DNA of 64,000 nt from Luscinia megarhynchos (Eukaryota > Chordata > Aves > Passeriformes > Turdidae): the NCBI GenBank assembly GCA_034336665.1, contig CM067584.1, positions 3,534,001-3,598,000 of the forward strand. The letters are read 5' to 3'. Shown in pieces: positions 1 through 12,171 of this stretch. Position numbers and translations under genes: made by a program. The notes below the pieces were generated by a model that was not told the DNA's origin, searched no databases, and saw only the letters and a program-made list of their open reading frames with translations. How positions within the stretch are numbered: the first letter of the stretch is position 1; each line of letters begins with the position of its first letter.

Positions 1-445
1 CATTATTGCAATGAATGCAGCTGGAATGGGTCATTATTGCAATTAATGCTGCTGGAATGGGGGATTAGTGCAATTAATGCAGCTGGAATGGGAGATTAGT
101 GCAATTAATGGAGCTGGAATGGAATGGAGGGTTATTGCAATTAATGCAGCTGGAATGTGTCATTGCAATTAATGCAGATGTAATGGTCATTATTGCAATG
201 AATGCAGCTGGAATGGGGGATTAGTGCAATTAATGCTGCTAGAATGAGGGGATTAGTGCAATTAATGCAGCTGGAACGGGTCATTATTGCAATTAATGCA
301 GCTGGAATGTGTCATTATTGCAGTTAATGCAGCTGGAATGGAATGGAGGATTATTGCAATTAATGCAGCTGGGATAGGTCATTATTGCAATTAATGCAGC
401 TGGAATGGAATGGAGAATTATTGCAATTAATGCAGCTGGAATGGG
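1..445 (+). repeat. Minisatellite, ~27-36 bp (runs off left edge)
   Basis: Units of ATTATTGCAATTAATGCAGC plus TGGAATGGG, with ATTAGTGC and AATGGAATGG variants, about 14 copies. It passes directly into CR1-containing sequence at about 446. Confidence 0.95.
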
Positions 446-504
446 GGATTTACAGGGCCTGGATACCCAGATCGCTTATGGAGTTGAAGGAAGAGAGATT
501 TTGG

Positions 505-700
505 TGGGGTATTGGGAAGGAATTCTCCCCTCTGAGGCTGGGATGGAATTCCCAGAGGAGCCGTGGCTGCCCCTGGATCCCTGGAGTGCCCAGGGCCAGG
601 CTGGAGCCCCTGGGACAGTGGGAGGTGTCCCTGCCATGGCAGGGGTGGCACTGATGGGATTTCAGATCCCTTCCAACCCAAACCCTTCCATGCTGAGTGT
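505..700 (+). mobile_element. CR1 LINE 3' end
   Basis: Contains TTCTCCCCTCTGAGGCTGGG, ATGGAATTCCCAGAGGAGCC, GGGACAGTGGGAGGTGTCCC, then TTCCAACCCAAACCCTTCCA, the CR1 3' pattern in full order. The terminal octamer microsatellite is not kept. Confidence 0.88.
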
Positions 701-999
701 GTGAAAAAACTGGGCAGATAGATGAAAAACACCAAGCTTGCTTTTTTTTTTTTTTTTTCTTTTGGTGCATCTAAACCCCACTTGGCCAAGAAATTTTTTT
801 TTTCCCAGCCATCCCCACATTCTAAGCCAGTGTGCAAATTGCCATCCAAAACATATGGAGGGGAACAGATGGGAGGGAACTTCCTGTAAGCCATGGGAGA
901 GAGGGGAGAAAATGAAAAAAACAAAAACCAAAAAACAACTGAAGAGGAAAAAAAAAAATTAAAACACTTAGTGACAATTCGCACTTAAAAAGCAGAGGG

Positions 1000-1175
1000 A
1001 AAAAAATATAAAAAATTTTAATATATATATATACAAAAATATTAAAATATTAAAATATTAAAATATAAAAATATAAAAATATAAAGAATATAAAATTATA
1101 AAAATATAAAAGAATATAAAAATTATAAAAATTTTAAGAATATAATAAATTATAAAAAAATATAAAAATGATTAA
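1000..1175 (+). repeat. AT-rich (TATAAAA)n low complexity
   Basis: Imperfect ATATAAAAAT and ATTAAAATAT units. Preceded by T-runs at 740-759 and A-runs at 940-960. Confidence 0.92.
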
Positions 1176-1614
1176 AAAATAGGAGCAGGCAAGAAGAAAT
1201 CCATGTGTGGCTTTGCAAGGAGAAGCTGTGGATGTTACAGAGATTGGATTCAGGAAGGACAGGGAGGGGCTGGGGTGAGTCCAGAGATGGAAAAGGAGCT
1301 GGGGAAGGGTCTGGAGCTCCAGGAGGGGCTGAGGGAGCTGGGAAGGGGCTCAGCCTGGAGAAAAGGAGGCTCAGGGGGAATTTGTGGCTCTGCACAAGCC
1401 CCTGACAGGAGGGGACAGCCGGGGGGATTTGGGATTTCTGCCAGGAACAGCTCAGGCTGGGCCAGGGCAGCTCAGGGTGGAATCAGCAGGAATTTCCCCA
1501 CGGAAAGGGTGGGCAGGGATTGGAGCTGCCCAGGGGGGTGGGAGTGCCCATCCCTGGGGGGGACACAGTGACAAGGTGGGGATGGGGCACGGGTTGGATT
1601 CCAACCTCAGTTCT

Positions 1615-1690
1615 CGTTGATCTCGGTGGAACCTCCAGATGTTACTATATAAGATCTCAGTGGAACCTCCAGATGTTGCTGCACATGGGG
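1615..1690 (+). repeat. 34-bp direct duplication
   Basis: GATCTC(G/A)GTGGAACCTCCAG occurs twice, 34 bp apart, next to the foldback. Confidence 0.85.
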
Positions 1691-1702
1691 TTAGGGAGCA
1701 GT

Positions 1703-2080
1703 GAAAGGACACAGGAACACGGCTCTCTCTTAGAAAGAACAGTTTATTGAAGGGAGCCATGGCTTTGAATAAGACAGTTTGTGAAAAACAAAATACAGAC
1801 AGTTCCTTGGTCAGAGAAGGAGACCCTCCAGTCTGGCTCTCTCAGGCTCAGCCTGGGTTTTTCCCAAGCTAGAGCCTCTTTCTCTACTGCAAACACAAGA
1901 GAAAGAATGATAACAAAAGACAAAGCACCTGCTGGATCCCCTGAGAGAGCCAGACTGGGGGGTCTCCTCTGACCAAGGAACTGTCTGCATTTTGTTTTTC
2001 ACAAAGTGTCCTATTCAAAGCCATGGCTCCCTTCAATAAACTGTTCTTTCTAAGAGAGAGCCGTGTTCCTGTGTCCTTTC
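1703..2080. mobile_element. Foldback of two LTR-end fragments
   Basis: Left arm 1703-1845 and right arm 1940-2080 are inverted copies with high identity, separated by about 94 nt. Each arm ends outward with an AATAAA signal (right arm 2035-2040; TTTATT in the left arm at 1743-1748), a CTGTTCTTTCTAAGAGAGAG stretch and GTTCCTGTGTCC, which look like the R-U5 end of an avian LTR. Short mirrored frames (MKNKIQTVPW and MKNKMQTVPW) on opposite strands confirm the symmetry. Confidence 0.88.
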
Positions 2081-3315
2081 CCCGCTCTGGAACCCCCCTG
2101 TACAGCCACAAATTCTGTGATTCCATCAGCCCCAGCCGTGCCAGGCTGGAATTTGCTGCTGCCCCGAGCAGGAGCTCCTGGAATTCGCTGCTCTCACACC
2201 TCCTGAAGCAGGAGATTCTGACTCTGGCACACACAGCTGCCTCCAACCTCTGTGCTTTCCACCCTCTCTTGCTTTTCCTGGTCCTGAACTTCAGCTGGAT
2301 TAAAAACCTCAATGTTCTTGTGGCAGGTTTATCATCCCTGCTGTTTGTGATCCTCTGAAACCCCCAAAGCTCTGTGAGCCCAGAACAACACGAATTCTGC
2401 AATTATGATCAAGAAACGTCTCCGTGGGGCCAGGACAAGTGCCAGGACTCAAGGACACAGCTCAGAGCCACTGCTGGCTCTCAAGGGGGTTTTTATGACA
2501 TCAGGGACGGGCAAAGGGCACAAAGTGAGGTAATCACAAGGAAGGTGACTTCCCCAAGCACCAGGATTGGGAATGAGCACAGATTCCCTAATCCCTGACC
2601 CCCTGCTCCACTCAGAGCTCCCCAACCTCAGGTTCATTTCTTTGCTCACCCAAATTAGCAAAAATCTCCTTTGAAACCAAGGGCTGGCAGATCTCCTGGC
2701 AATAACTGCATTTCACAAATTGGATTTCTAAAGATGCACACACGTGATGGATGGAGGGAGCCTCTCTTACCACAAAGTAAAGCCAGGCTTAAATCTTGCT
2801 CAGGAGCCTTTCCTGCCTGCTCCTATTTATTTTATATTTCTTATATTTTTCCCCTGCTAATTTATAAGTGTAAATCGTCACTAAGGGTTTTTATTTTATT
2901 TTTTTCTCTTCATTTTTTTTTTCCATTGGCAGCTCTCGCCCAGGAGAGGATGACCTCATCTGTCTGGATCCTGCAGCCATCAGGATGCACAAGCATCCCA
3001 AAGCCTGCAATGCCTCCCCAAAGTGCCTGAATGTGCATCCTGTTCCCTGGGACTGAGATTAATAAGATTTTATTGGCAGGATGACTCAGGGAGCTGGAGC
3101 TGGGCTCGTCTCAACTCCCTGCATTTGCAATGAGATTCCCCTGATTTATTTTATCTGCAGTAATTAAGGCAGCTTCTCCCTCACTGCCACGGCAAGATTT
3201 AAAAATAACACGAGAAACAGCAGCAGGGATCAGCAAGAAAACTGCTCTGCGTGGGTAAAATTTCACTTGAATGTACATGGGAAGGATTTGTGCTGCTCAG
3301 GGGCTCTGCCAGAGC
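2081..3315. other. Intergenic, one weak exon-like segment
   Basis: Unique DNA. After a strong pyrimidine tract and CATTGGCAG acceptor at about 2932, 124 nt are open in one frame to a TGA at 3054. No other exon is seen. Confidence 0.4.
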
Positions 3316-5695
3316 CAGGGCTGCAAGAGAAACCTGCTTTTGTTTTGGGGTTTCACCTTCAGCATCCCTCAGAACGTGCCAGTAACACCAAACCCAAAGA
3401 GAAACCTGCTTTTGTTTTGGGGTTTCACCCTCAGTACTCCCTCAGAACGTGCCAGGAGCACCAAACCCAAAGAGAAACCTGCTTTGGTTTTGGGGTTTCA
3501 CCTTTTGCATCGCTCAGAATGTGCCAGGAGCACCAAACCTGAAAGGAAAGCTGCTTTTATTTTGGGGTTTCACCTTCAGCATCCCTCAGAACGTGCCAGG
3601 AAAACCAAACCCAAAGAGAAACCTGCTTTTATTTTGGGGTTTCACCTTCAGCATCCCTCAGAACGTGCCAGGAAAACCAAACCCAAAGAGAAACCTGCTT
3701 TTGTTTTGGGGTTTCACCCTCAGTACCCCCTCAGAACGTGCCAGGAAAAACAAACCCAAAGAGAAACCTGCTTTTGTTTTGGGGTTTCCCCCTCAGCATC
3801 CCTCAGAATGTGCCAGGAACACCAAATCTGAAAGGAAACCTGCTTTTGTTTTGGGGTTTCACCTTCAGCATCCCTCAGAACGTGCCAGGAACAACAAACC
3901 TGAAAGAGAAACCTGCTTTTTTTTGGGGTTTCACCTTTTGCATCGCTCAGAATGTGCCAGGAACACCAAACCCAAAGAGAAACCTGCTTTTGTTTTGGGG
4001 TTTCACCTTCAGCACCCCTCAGAACGTGCCAGGAACACCAAACCCGAAGAGAAACCTGCTTTTGTTTTGGGGTTTCACCTTCAGCATCCCTCAGAATGTG
4101 CCAGGAACACCAAACCAAAAGAGAAACCTGCTTTTGTTTTGGGGTTTCACCCTGAACATCGCTCAGAATGTGCCAGGAGCACCAAACCTGAAAGGAAAGC
4201 TGCTTTTATTTTGGGGTTTCACCTTCAACATCCCTCAGAATGTGCCAGGAACACCAAACCAAAAGAGAAACCTGCTTTTGTTTTAGGGTTTCACCCTCAG
4301 CACCTCCTCAGAACGTGCCAGGAACACCAAACCCAAAGAGAAACCTGCTTTTGTTTTGGGGTTTCACCCTGAACATCGCTCAGAATGTGCCAGGAGCACC
4401 AAACCCAAAGAGAAACCTGTTTTTGTTTTGGGGTTTCACCTTGACCATCCCCTCAGAATGTGCCAGGAGCACCAAACCCAAAGAGAAACCTGCTTTTGTT
4501 TTGCGTTTCACCCTGAGCATCCCACAGAATGTGCCAGGAACACCAAACCCAAACAGAAACCTGCTTTTGTTTTGGGGTTTCACCCTCAGCACCCCCTCAG
4601 AACGTGCCAGGAACAACAAACCCAAAGAGAAACCTGCTTTTGTTTTGGGGTTTTATCCTCAGCATCGCTCAGAATGTGCCAGGAGCACCAAACCTGAAAG
4701 GAAAGCTGCTTTTTTTGGGTTTCACCCTGAGCATCCCTCAGAACGTGCCAGGAACACCAAACCCAAAGAGAAACCTGCTTTTGTTTTGGGGTTTCACCGT
4801 CAGTACCCCCTCAGAACATGCCAGGAACACCAAACCCAAAGAGAAACCTGCTTTTGTTTTGGGGTTTCACCCTCAGCACCCCTCAGAACGTGCCAGGAGC
4901 ACCAAACCTGAAAGGAAAGCTGCTTTTGTTTTGGGGTTTCACCCTGAACATCGCTCAGAATGTGCCAGGAGCACCAAACCTGAAAGGAAAGCTGCTTTTT
5001 TTTTGGGTTTCACCCTGAGCATCCCTCAGAACGTGCCAGGAACAACAAACCCAAAGAGAAACCTGCTTTGGTTTTGGGGTTTCACCTTTTGCATCGCTCA
5101 GAATGTGCCAGGAGCACCAAACCTGAAAGGAAACCTGCTTTTGTTTTGGGGTTTCACCCTGAACATCGCTCAGAATGTGCCAGGAACACCAAACCTGAAA
5201 GGAAAGCTGCTTTTTTTTGGGGTTTCACCCTGAGCATCCCTCAGAACGTGCCAGGAGCACCAAACCCAAAGAGAAACCTGCTTTTGTTTTGGGGTTTCAC
5301 CCTCAGCACCCCCTCAGAACGTGCCAGGAAAACCAAACCCAAAGAGAAACCTGCTTTTGTTTTGGGGTTTCACCCTCAGTACCCCCTCAGAACATGCCAG
5401 GAACACCAAACCCAAAGAGAAACCTGCTTTTGTTTTGGGGTTTTATCCTCAGCATCCCTCAGAACGTGCCAGGAGCACCAAACCTGAAAGGAAACCTGCT
5501 TTTGTTTTGGGGTTTCACCCTGAACATCGCTCAGAATGTGCCAGGAGCACCAAACCTGAAAGGAAAGCTGCTTTTTTTTGGGGTTTCACCCTGAGCATCC
5601 CTCAGAACGTGCCAGGAGCACCAAACCCAAAGAGAAACCTGCTTTTGTTTTGGGGTTTCACCCTCAGCACCCCCTCACAACGTGCCAGCCACACC
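3316..5695 (+). repeat. Minisatellite, ~71-72 bp, ~33 copies
   Basis: Units contain GAGAAACCTGCTTTTGTTTT, GGGGTTTCACC, CCTCAGAACGTGCCAGGA and CACCAAACC(C/T). Two main variants alternate in blocks: CCCAAAGAGAAACC with GAACGTGCC, and CTGAAAGGAAAGC with GCTCAGAATGTGCC. At 72 nt (24 codons) the unit stays in frame, producing plus frames up to 307 codons. Indels in T and C runs switch the open frame repeatedly, which argues against coding function. Confidence 0.96.
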
Positions 5696-5849
5696 AAGCC
5701 CCGGCCCCTGGTGCAACAATTGCAGAATCAGCGAGAAGCTCCTCGGAGGAGCCGCTCCCGGGCTGGAATTCCTGCGGCTCTGCAGGAATTTTGTCCTTGC
5801 ACACTCTGAGGCAGCTGCAGGCGCTGCAGTCACTGCTCCGCCCTGGGAT

Positions 5850-6870
5850 TTGGGGGATCCCTCCGGGACCCCCAGCCCTGCAGAATGCAGCATTCCCTGG
5901 GGACCGGGGGCTCAGGGGGAGCTTGGGATGGGAACTGCAGCATCCCCTGGGGATCAGGGGCTCAGGAACAGCCCTAATCCTGCCTGGGATGGGATCTGCA
6001 GCATCCCCAGGGGATCAGGGGCACAGGAACAGCCCTAACCCTAGCTGGGATGGGATCTGCAGCATTCCCTGGGGCTCAGGAGCATCCCCAGGGGATCAGG
6101 GTTCAGGAACATTCCCTGGGGATGAGGGGATCAGGAGCATCCCTAATCCTGCCTGGAATAGGGACTGCAGCATTCCCTGGGGATGGGGGGCTCGGGGGAT
6201 CCTTTATCCTGCAAGGGATGTGATCTGCAGCATTCCCTGGGGATGGGGGGCTCAAAGAGAACCGCAATCCTGCCTGGGATGGGAACTGGAGCATCCCCAG
6301 GGGACCAGGGGATCAGGAACAGCCCTAATCCTGCCTGGGATGAGAACTGGAGCATCCCCAGTGGATCAGGAACATCCCCAGGGAATCAGGAACAGCCCCA
6401 AGGGATCAGGAGCATCCCCAGGAGATCAGGGGATCAGGAACAGCCCTAACCCTGCCTAGGATGGGATCTGCACCATGCCCTGGGGATCAGGAGCATCCCC
6501 AGGGGATGAAGGGCTCGGGAACATCCCCAGGGGATGAAGGAATCAGGATCATCCCAGGGGATCAGGGGATCAGGAGCATTCCCAGGGATCAGGAACATTC
6601 TCAGGGGATGAAGGGATCAGGAACATCCCCAGGGTATCAGGAGCATCCCCAGGGGATCAGGAACAGCCCCAGGGGATCAGGAGCATCCCCAGTGGATCAG
6701 GAGCATTCCCAGGGGATCAGGAGCATTCCCAGGGGATCAGGAGCATTCCCAGGGGATCAGGAACACCCCCAGAGGATCAGGATCATCCCCAGGGGATCAG
6801 GAACATCCCCAGTGGATCAGGAGCATTCCCAGGGGATCAGGAGCACCCCCAGCCCTGCAGGATCCTCCTC
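5850..6870 (+). repeat. Two-tier minisatellite: ~61-bp units then 20-bp units
   Basis: On the left, a ~61-bp unit repeats (TGGGATGGGATCTGCAGCAT, CCCCTGGGGATCAGGGGCTC, AGGAACAGCCCTAATCCTGC). From about 6480 to 6850 it passes into regular 20-bp units (GGGGATCAGGAGCATTCCCA). The 20-mer equals part of the larger unit, so the short array probably grew from it. Confidence 0.93.
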
Positions 6871-8138
6871 CTCCAGAGCCTCTCCCAGCTCAGCCCACCC
6901 CAGGACAAAAAAGGGAGATTCAGCTTCCCCCTCCCAGATTTCCAGGAGGAGGAGGAAAAGCAGAGCAGTGCAAGATCCCCAGGCTCAGGTGCTGATGTTT
7001 GGCTGGATTTTGCACTCCCAGCAGGAATTTTAACCCTCCCTGTGCTCCCTGGCCCAAGTGATGGGCTCAGTGCCCCAAGGCTGTGGCTGCAGAGGTACCA
7101 CAGGATTTTCTTCCAAAATCCCCTTTAAATCCACCCCCACTTCAGCTCCACCAGGCTCTGCACATCCAGAAATAACCTAATTTATAAATAAATTAAAACC
7201 AATGCCACTAAAACCAGTCACTGCCTCTGGGACTGACTCCTTCTGCTGCATTCATTGCAATAATCACCTTCCTTTTTTTGAATGTCTGATCTGAGGGCAC
7301 AAAAAGCAGAGGAGGAGCTGCAGCCTGGATTGTCCTGCCCATGTTCTGGAGCTGCTGCATCACCCCCAGAGCACCATAAACCACAGCCAGAGCTCCTCCA
7401 AGGCTTGGCTTTATCCAATGATTTATTGTACACGTCATGATTATTCCATCACTTTAATTTCTCACTTGATGATTCTGGGGGTTTGTTAAATTAATTTTCT
7501 TTATATTTTTTTTTTCCCTTTTCACACCTCAGTGTGGAGCCTTGGAAAAAATCCATCCCACTGTTTCTGCCTGGAGATTGGGGTTTGTTTCTGTGCCTTT
7601 TCCCTTTCCATTCCTGCTTCCTGCTCCTTTCTCCTCCCCAAAAATCTCAGACACAACACCCGAGCTCGTTAAGGGAAGGCTCCACCCTGCAGCCTCGGTG
7701 CTGGTGAAGGGCTCGCTAATTCCTGCAACTCTGAAAGAAGTGAAGAGTGAAAAATTCCCATTTTCCTGGGTAAGCAGAGCCCAGACTGGCCAAGGTCAGG
7801 CTGGAATGAAAACATCAGCAGCAGGACTGAGCAGCGAGCACAAACTGCAGCGCTGCAGCCTCACAAGTGACATTTTCTGGGGGTTTCATATTCCAGAATA
7901 AACCATGGCCAGTCCTCCCAGGGAAAGCAGCACAGCTCTCACCTCAGTTCCCACCCTGGCTTTATTCTCCAGGAATAAAATGATTTATAAAGTTAATTAC
8001 AAGCTCTCCAGGCTGTGGGGCTGATCCTTCACCACGCTGGCATTTACACCAGAGTCATCCTACAGATTTACACCCACTTTGCTCCATCCCTGCTCAGGGC
8101 TGGCAGGGAGGAGAAACAGCAGCTCCCCTTGGGGAATT
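6871..8138. other. Intergenic, no gene seen
   Basis: Unique DNA. A plus frame of 119 codons at 7542-7901 has no supporting motif. Confidence 0.5.
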
Positions 8139-8410
8139 TTATTTTACTTTATTTTATTTTATTTTATTTTATTTTATTTTATTTTATTTTATTTTATTTT
8201 ATTTTATTTTATTTTATTTTATTTTTTCATTTAATTTCATTCATTTTATGTTTTATTTTTTCAATTTTGTTTTATTTCTTTTATTATTTAATTATTATTT
8301 TATTTTTTATTATTCCATTATTATTCTATTATTTTTCTATTATTTTTCTATTATTTTATTTTTTTAATTTTTAATTATAAAAATTTTTTATTCTATTTTA
8401 TTTTAGCAGC
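8139..8410 (+). repeat. (ATTTT)n pentamer with decaying AT-rich tail
   Basis: About 18 ATTTT units to 8226, then imperfect ATTATTTTTCTATT units to about 8405. Confidence 0.95.
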
Positions 8411-8832
8411 TTGCTGGCTCCCTCAGAAATTCACATTCCCTGTTTCTGTGACAAATGCAGCAGGGAAAGAGAGAATTTCACACCTCCCATCCTCCCCTGA
8501 CTCAGCAGCTCTGTGCTCCATTGCTCCATTCCTCCTGCAAATTTAAATCGTGTTTTACTCTCAGGGCCATCACTCCTCCCGCTCCAGGCAGGAAGGAAAT
8601 GTCCATTTAATGGAATTACGGCCCAAATTACCTCCAGTAAAACACAATTCCTCCTGCAGGGCTGCATCACTCCAGAGCTGGAGCCGATTTTTGGGTGCAG
8701 CAGTGGAGTTTGGGTCAATCCCCGGGGATTTCTGGCTGGAGTTGTTTCTATTCCATGATTTCCAGCTGTGCCTGGAGCCAGGATTCAAACCCACATTTCC
8801 CTTCTAAATACCCAGACAGCACAAAGGAATTG

Positions 8833-9080
8833 GAAAAAAAAACCCCAAAAAACCAACAATTACAAAAAAAACAACACCAAAAACCAAAAAACCAAAAAAC
8901 ACCAAAAAAAAACAAACCCAAAAACTCCAAAAACCAAAAACAAACAAAACAAACAAACACCAAACAAACAAACAAAACCAGAAAAACCCCCCAAAACCAA
9001 AAACAAACAAAAACAAACAAAAAAAACCACAAAAAACAAAAAAAAACCCAAAACAAACCAAAAAACCAAAAATCCAGGAA
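8833..9080 (+). repeat. A/C-only low-complexity tract (CAAAA type)
   Basis: About 245 nt made almost only of A and C in AAACC, CAAAAA and AACAAAC units, with T nearly absent. Frames on the plus strand read Lys/Asn/Thr/Gln and on the minus strand Phe/Cys/Trp/Val. Confidence 0.92.
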
Positions 9081-9273
9081 CTGGGGAATAAATGGTTATC
9101 TGAGGGAAATGATCCCAATAAAAGAGAGACAGAGCCAGGTTTGTCTCATTTGTCATCATCTGCACATGGATTAAAGCAGAGAAAACTAAAGGATGTGGCA
9201 GCAAGCAACCTCGCAGGCTGCTGAAGGATGATGATGATTATTTTTCATTACAGAAATTAGTGTGATAAGTCAA

Positions 9274-9400
9274 TGTCCTAGGTTGCAATACAGGATGTGA
9301 CCAAAAGTCTGGATTCTGTTAAAAATCAGCTGGGGCTTTATCTTTCCACAGCCCATCCTCCCTCCAGGAGATATCTCCTGTTAATGGGCCAGGAGCTGGA
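9274..9400 (+). mobile_element. LTR fragment, plus orientation (family of 17779-18647)
   Basis: Begins TGTCCTAGGTTGCAATACAG, with AAAAGTCTGGATTCTGT, CCACAGCCCATCCTCCCTCC and GATATCTCCTGTTAATGGGC in the order of the LTR 5' part. The remaining LTR is absent. Confidence 0.88.
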
Positions 9401-11296
9401 ATTCTCCCACTTCCAGAAAAACCTGCAGCTCCCACAGCTCTGGCTTTCAGTGCTGAGACCTGAGGAGGAACTGATCCACAGGAAAATGAAAATAAAAGGA
9501 AATATTCCCCTTAAATAAAGGAATTGTGGGGCCAGGCCTTGAGATCCTGGGGATCCCTTTGAAACCTCATTATTCAAGAGGAATTCTGCATTTTTAAGGG
9601 TGGTTCATGTGATGGACACATCGTTCCTCACTCTGGTGGGCACCTCTTTATATCAGAATTATTGAAGTTAATATTGATAAGCAGAGCTCAGACCACGCCT
9701 GGTTATTTTATCCAAATTTAGTGAAAGTGTTAATTAATTGCACAATGCCAATTAACTCCAGCTGCTGGGCTTCACCCAGCACATCGAAGAAACGAGAATT
9801 AATAATAAAAATTAAAGTTGTCCGATCTCTGCTGTGCCTTTCACATGGAAAGTGGAGTTTCCTGGGACAAAGTAACTGAAGTTGTTAAAAGGCAAAATTT
9901 GTGTCTCCAATTTTCGTGCATTTGAAAAAAAAAAAAAGGCTTTGTTTATTCATGGGATTCAAATAAACCAAGGGATAAAAAACAAAAGACATCCCTGGCA
10001 TTTGGTTGTGTTTCTTTTCCCAGCCAAAATGAAATTACACCGAAATTCCTATTTATTTCCAGGATGTGCTTTATCTACAGCAGCTATTTATTATCCTAAT
10101 TACAGCAGGGCTTGCAGAGCAACGAATCCTGTGCATTATTAAAGGCTGGAGGTTTGCAATTTCCGTGGGTAAACATCATCCCAAGGAGCTGCAGGGCCAT
10201 CCTTTGGGATTTCCACCAAAAACAGAAACCAGGAGCAACAAACCAGGACCAGCCCAGTGGATCAGCAGCCTTGAAAATATGAGGGGAGAAGAAAAAAAAA
10301 AAAAAGATGCCAAGATGCAAAATCGTGATTTCCATCAGGAAATATCTGAATTTTTTGGGTTTATTTGTCTTAAAATTGCTCCCAGTGGGGCTTGGGGTAG
10401 AAATGATCCCTGAGTGTTCAGTCCCTGCTCTGGGGATGCTGTTAATGGGTTTTTGAGGGGTGAGGGTCAGGGCACTCCAGAAAAGCTCTTAAAAGGATGT
10501 TAAAGGAGCATAAAAACCTCCCCCAAATCCCTGAGCCAGGGAATAAAATCCATTTTTGCACCATTAAGGGCAGGAGAGGGGAAGGGCTGGGAACCCAGCA
10601 CAGCCAGGTGGAGGAGGTGCTGTCACACCCAGAAAATGGAGCACGAGGCAGAGAAAAACAGGGATTTAAACACTAAAACTTCAATTAATTTCCTTTGCAC
10701 CACTCTGAAAAATTCCAGCCTGATGCAAACTTAGATCTGCACCAATATCCAACATTTTCCTGCATTTTCTGTAGGAGAATTCAACATGAGCCTGGATTAT
10801 AAACAAATGCAATGGAATGTGGGTGATCACAAAAATTAATGTATTTTTTTAGCCATTATTATAATATTTATCCTATTATTATTATATAACCAAATATTTA
10901 TGTAATTTTTTTTCCCTTTTAAATAAAGCTGGTTTGAAGACCATCAGCACCTCCCATATTTTGGGGCTCCTCTGTGGGATCTGAGTGTCAGAGCTGATCT
11001 CCCAAAAATCCCACAGAGAACAGAACAAAAGCAGATTAAACCTTGATTTTTTTATTATTATTATTTTTTTTCCCTTTAAAATCCAATTTGACCCAAATTG
11101 CTCTGAATTCCAGGGACACCTGAGCCCATCCAGGGGGAGTTTGGATCCCTGTGCCTCAGAGCTCCTCCAGGAATTCCAAGTTTGGATCCTTTTCTTGGGG
11201 TGACTTTAAATCAATTCTACCTCAAATACAAACAAACCCATTCCTAAAATTGTCTTTACTCAAAGACCAAATTACACATAATAAATAATACAATTT
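9401..11296. other. Intergenic, two motif-rich AT blocks
   Basis: Unique DNA with no supported gene. 9600-9850 and 9950-10180 are repeat-free, with dense TTAAT, ATTA and TTTATT motifs and could be conserved noncoding elements. Poly-A runs at 9925-9936 and 10291-10304. Confidence 0.4.
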
Positions 11297-11640
11297 GGGG
11301 GGTTTAGGGGAATTTTGGGAGATTTTGGGGGTAATTTGGGGAAAAAATTGGGGGAAATTCAGGGTATTTGGAGGATTTGGGGAGATTTTAGGGAGATTTG
11401 GGGGAATGTGGGTGAAATTTCTGGGGATTTGGGGAAATTTGAGGGAGTTGGGGGAATTTTGGGGGAATTTTGTGGTGATTTAGGGCAGATTGAGAGGATT
11501 TTGGGAAAATTTGGGGGAAATTCAGAGGTATTTTGAGGAAATTTGGGGAAAATTTTGGGGAAATTTGAGGGATAAATTGGAGGGGCACCACGGGTCGTGG
11601 TTTGGGGGAAATTCGGGAGAAATTTGGGGGAAATCCATTT
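11297..11640 (+). repeat. G-rich minisatellite (GGGGAAATTTGGGGG type)
   Basis: Imperfect units of TTTGGGGGAAATTTGGGGA and GATTTTGGGGG over 340 nt with almost no C on the plus strand. Dense GGGG runs with short AATTT loops give many quadruplex-compatible motifs. Confidence 0.92.
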
Positions 11641-12171
11641 TTTTAATGGCGTTGTGGCTGCTGCCAGATTTTCCAGCTTTTTGCACCCTCCAATTTCACG
11701 CCCATCTCTGACTAAAATCAAAGATTTCACCAACAGAAATACAGACCCCCAGCGGAAAAATAAATTTATTTTCATTCCTGGATGGAAATACAAATAAACC
11801 AGTTAATTTATGGCAGCATCCACAACTTTCCCTTGCTAATGTTAATTGGATCGATACAGAAACATTGGATTTTTTTTTCCCTTTCCCAATGATCAGATCA
11901 TCAGCAAAACGTTCATCAATACCTGACATTTGCTTTGGCAGCAGGAAATGGCTCCAGGAGATAATTAAACCTCGCTGCTCTCTGGTTTGGGGGGGCTCAG
12001 GAGCCATCTCCATCCCTCCAATTAATAAATTAATCCAATTAATAAATTCCTGATATAATCAGGTGGAATTTCCTGCTGCTGAATGAGGAATAATGAGATT
12101 TTTCAGACAAATCCCAGCACTGCCACTGTGGGATTTGAAGAACCAGCCCCAGGCCACTCATTTTCTGCTGT

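Noticed and set aside
3449..4372. 307-codon plus-strand frame as a repeat protein
   Set aside because: It lies wholly in the 72-bp minisatellite. Other frames are open over the same DNA on both strands, and indels shift the frame between neighbouring units.
3316..5695. CRISPR array
   Set aside because: The repeats are contiguous and variable with no unique spacers, and the DNA is vertebrate.
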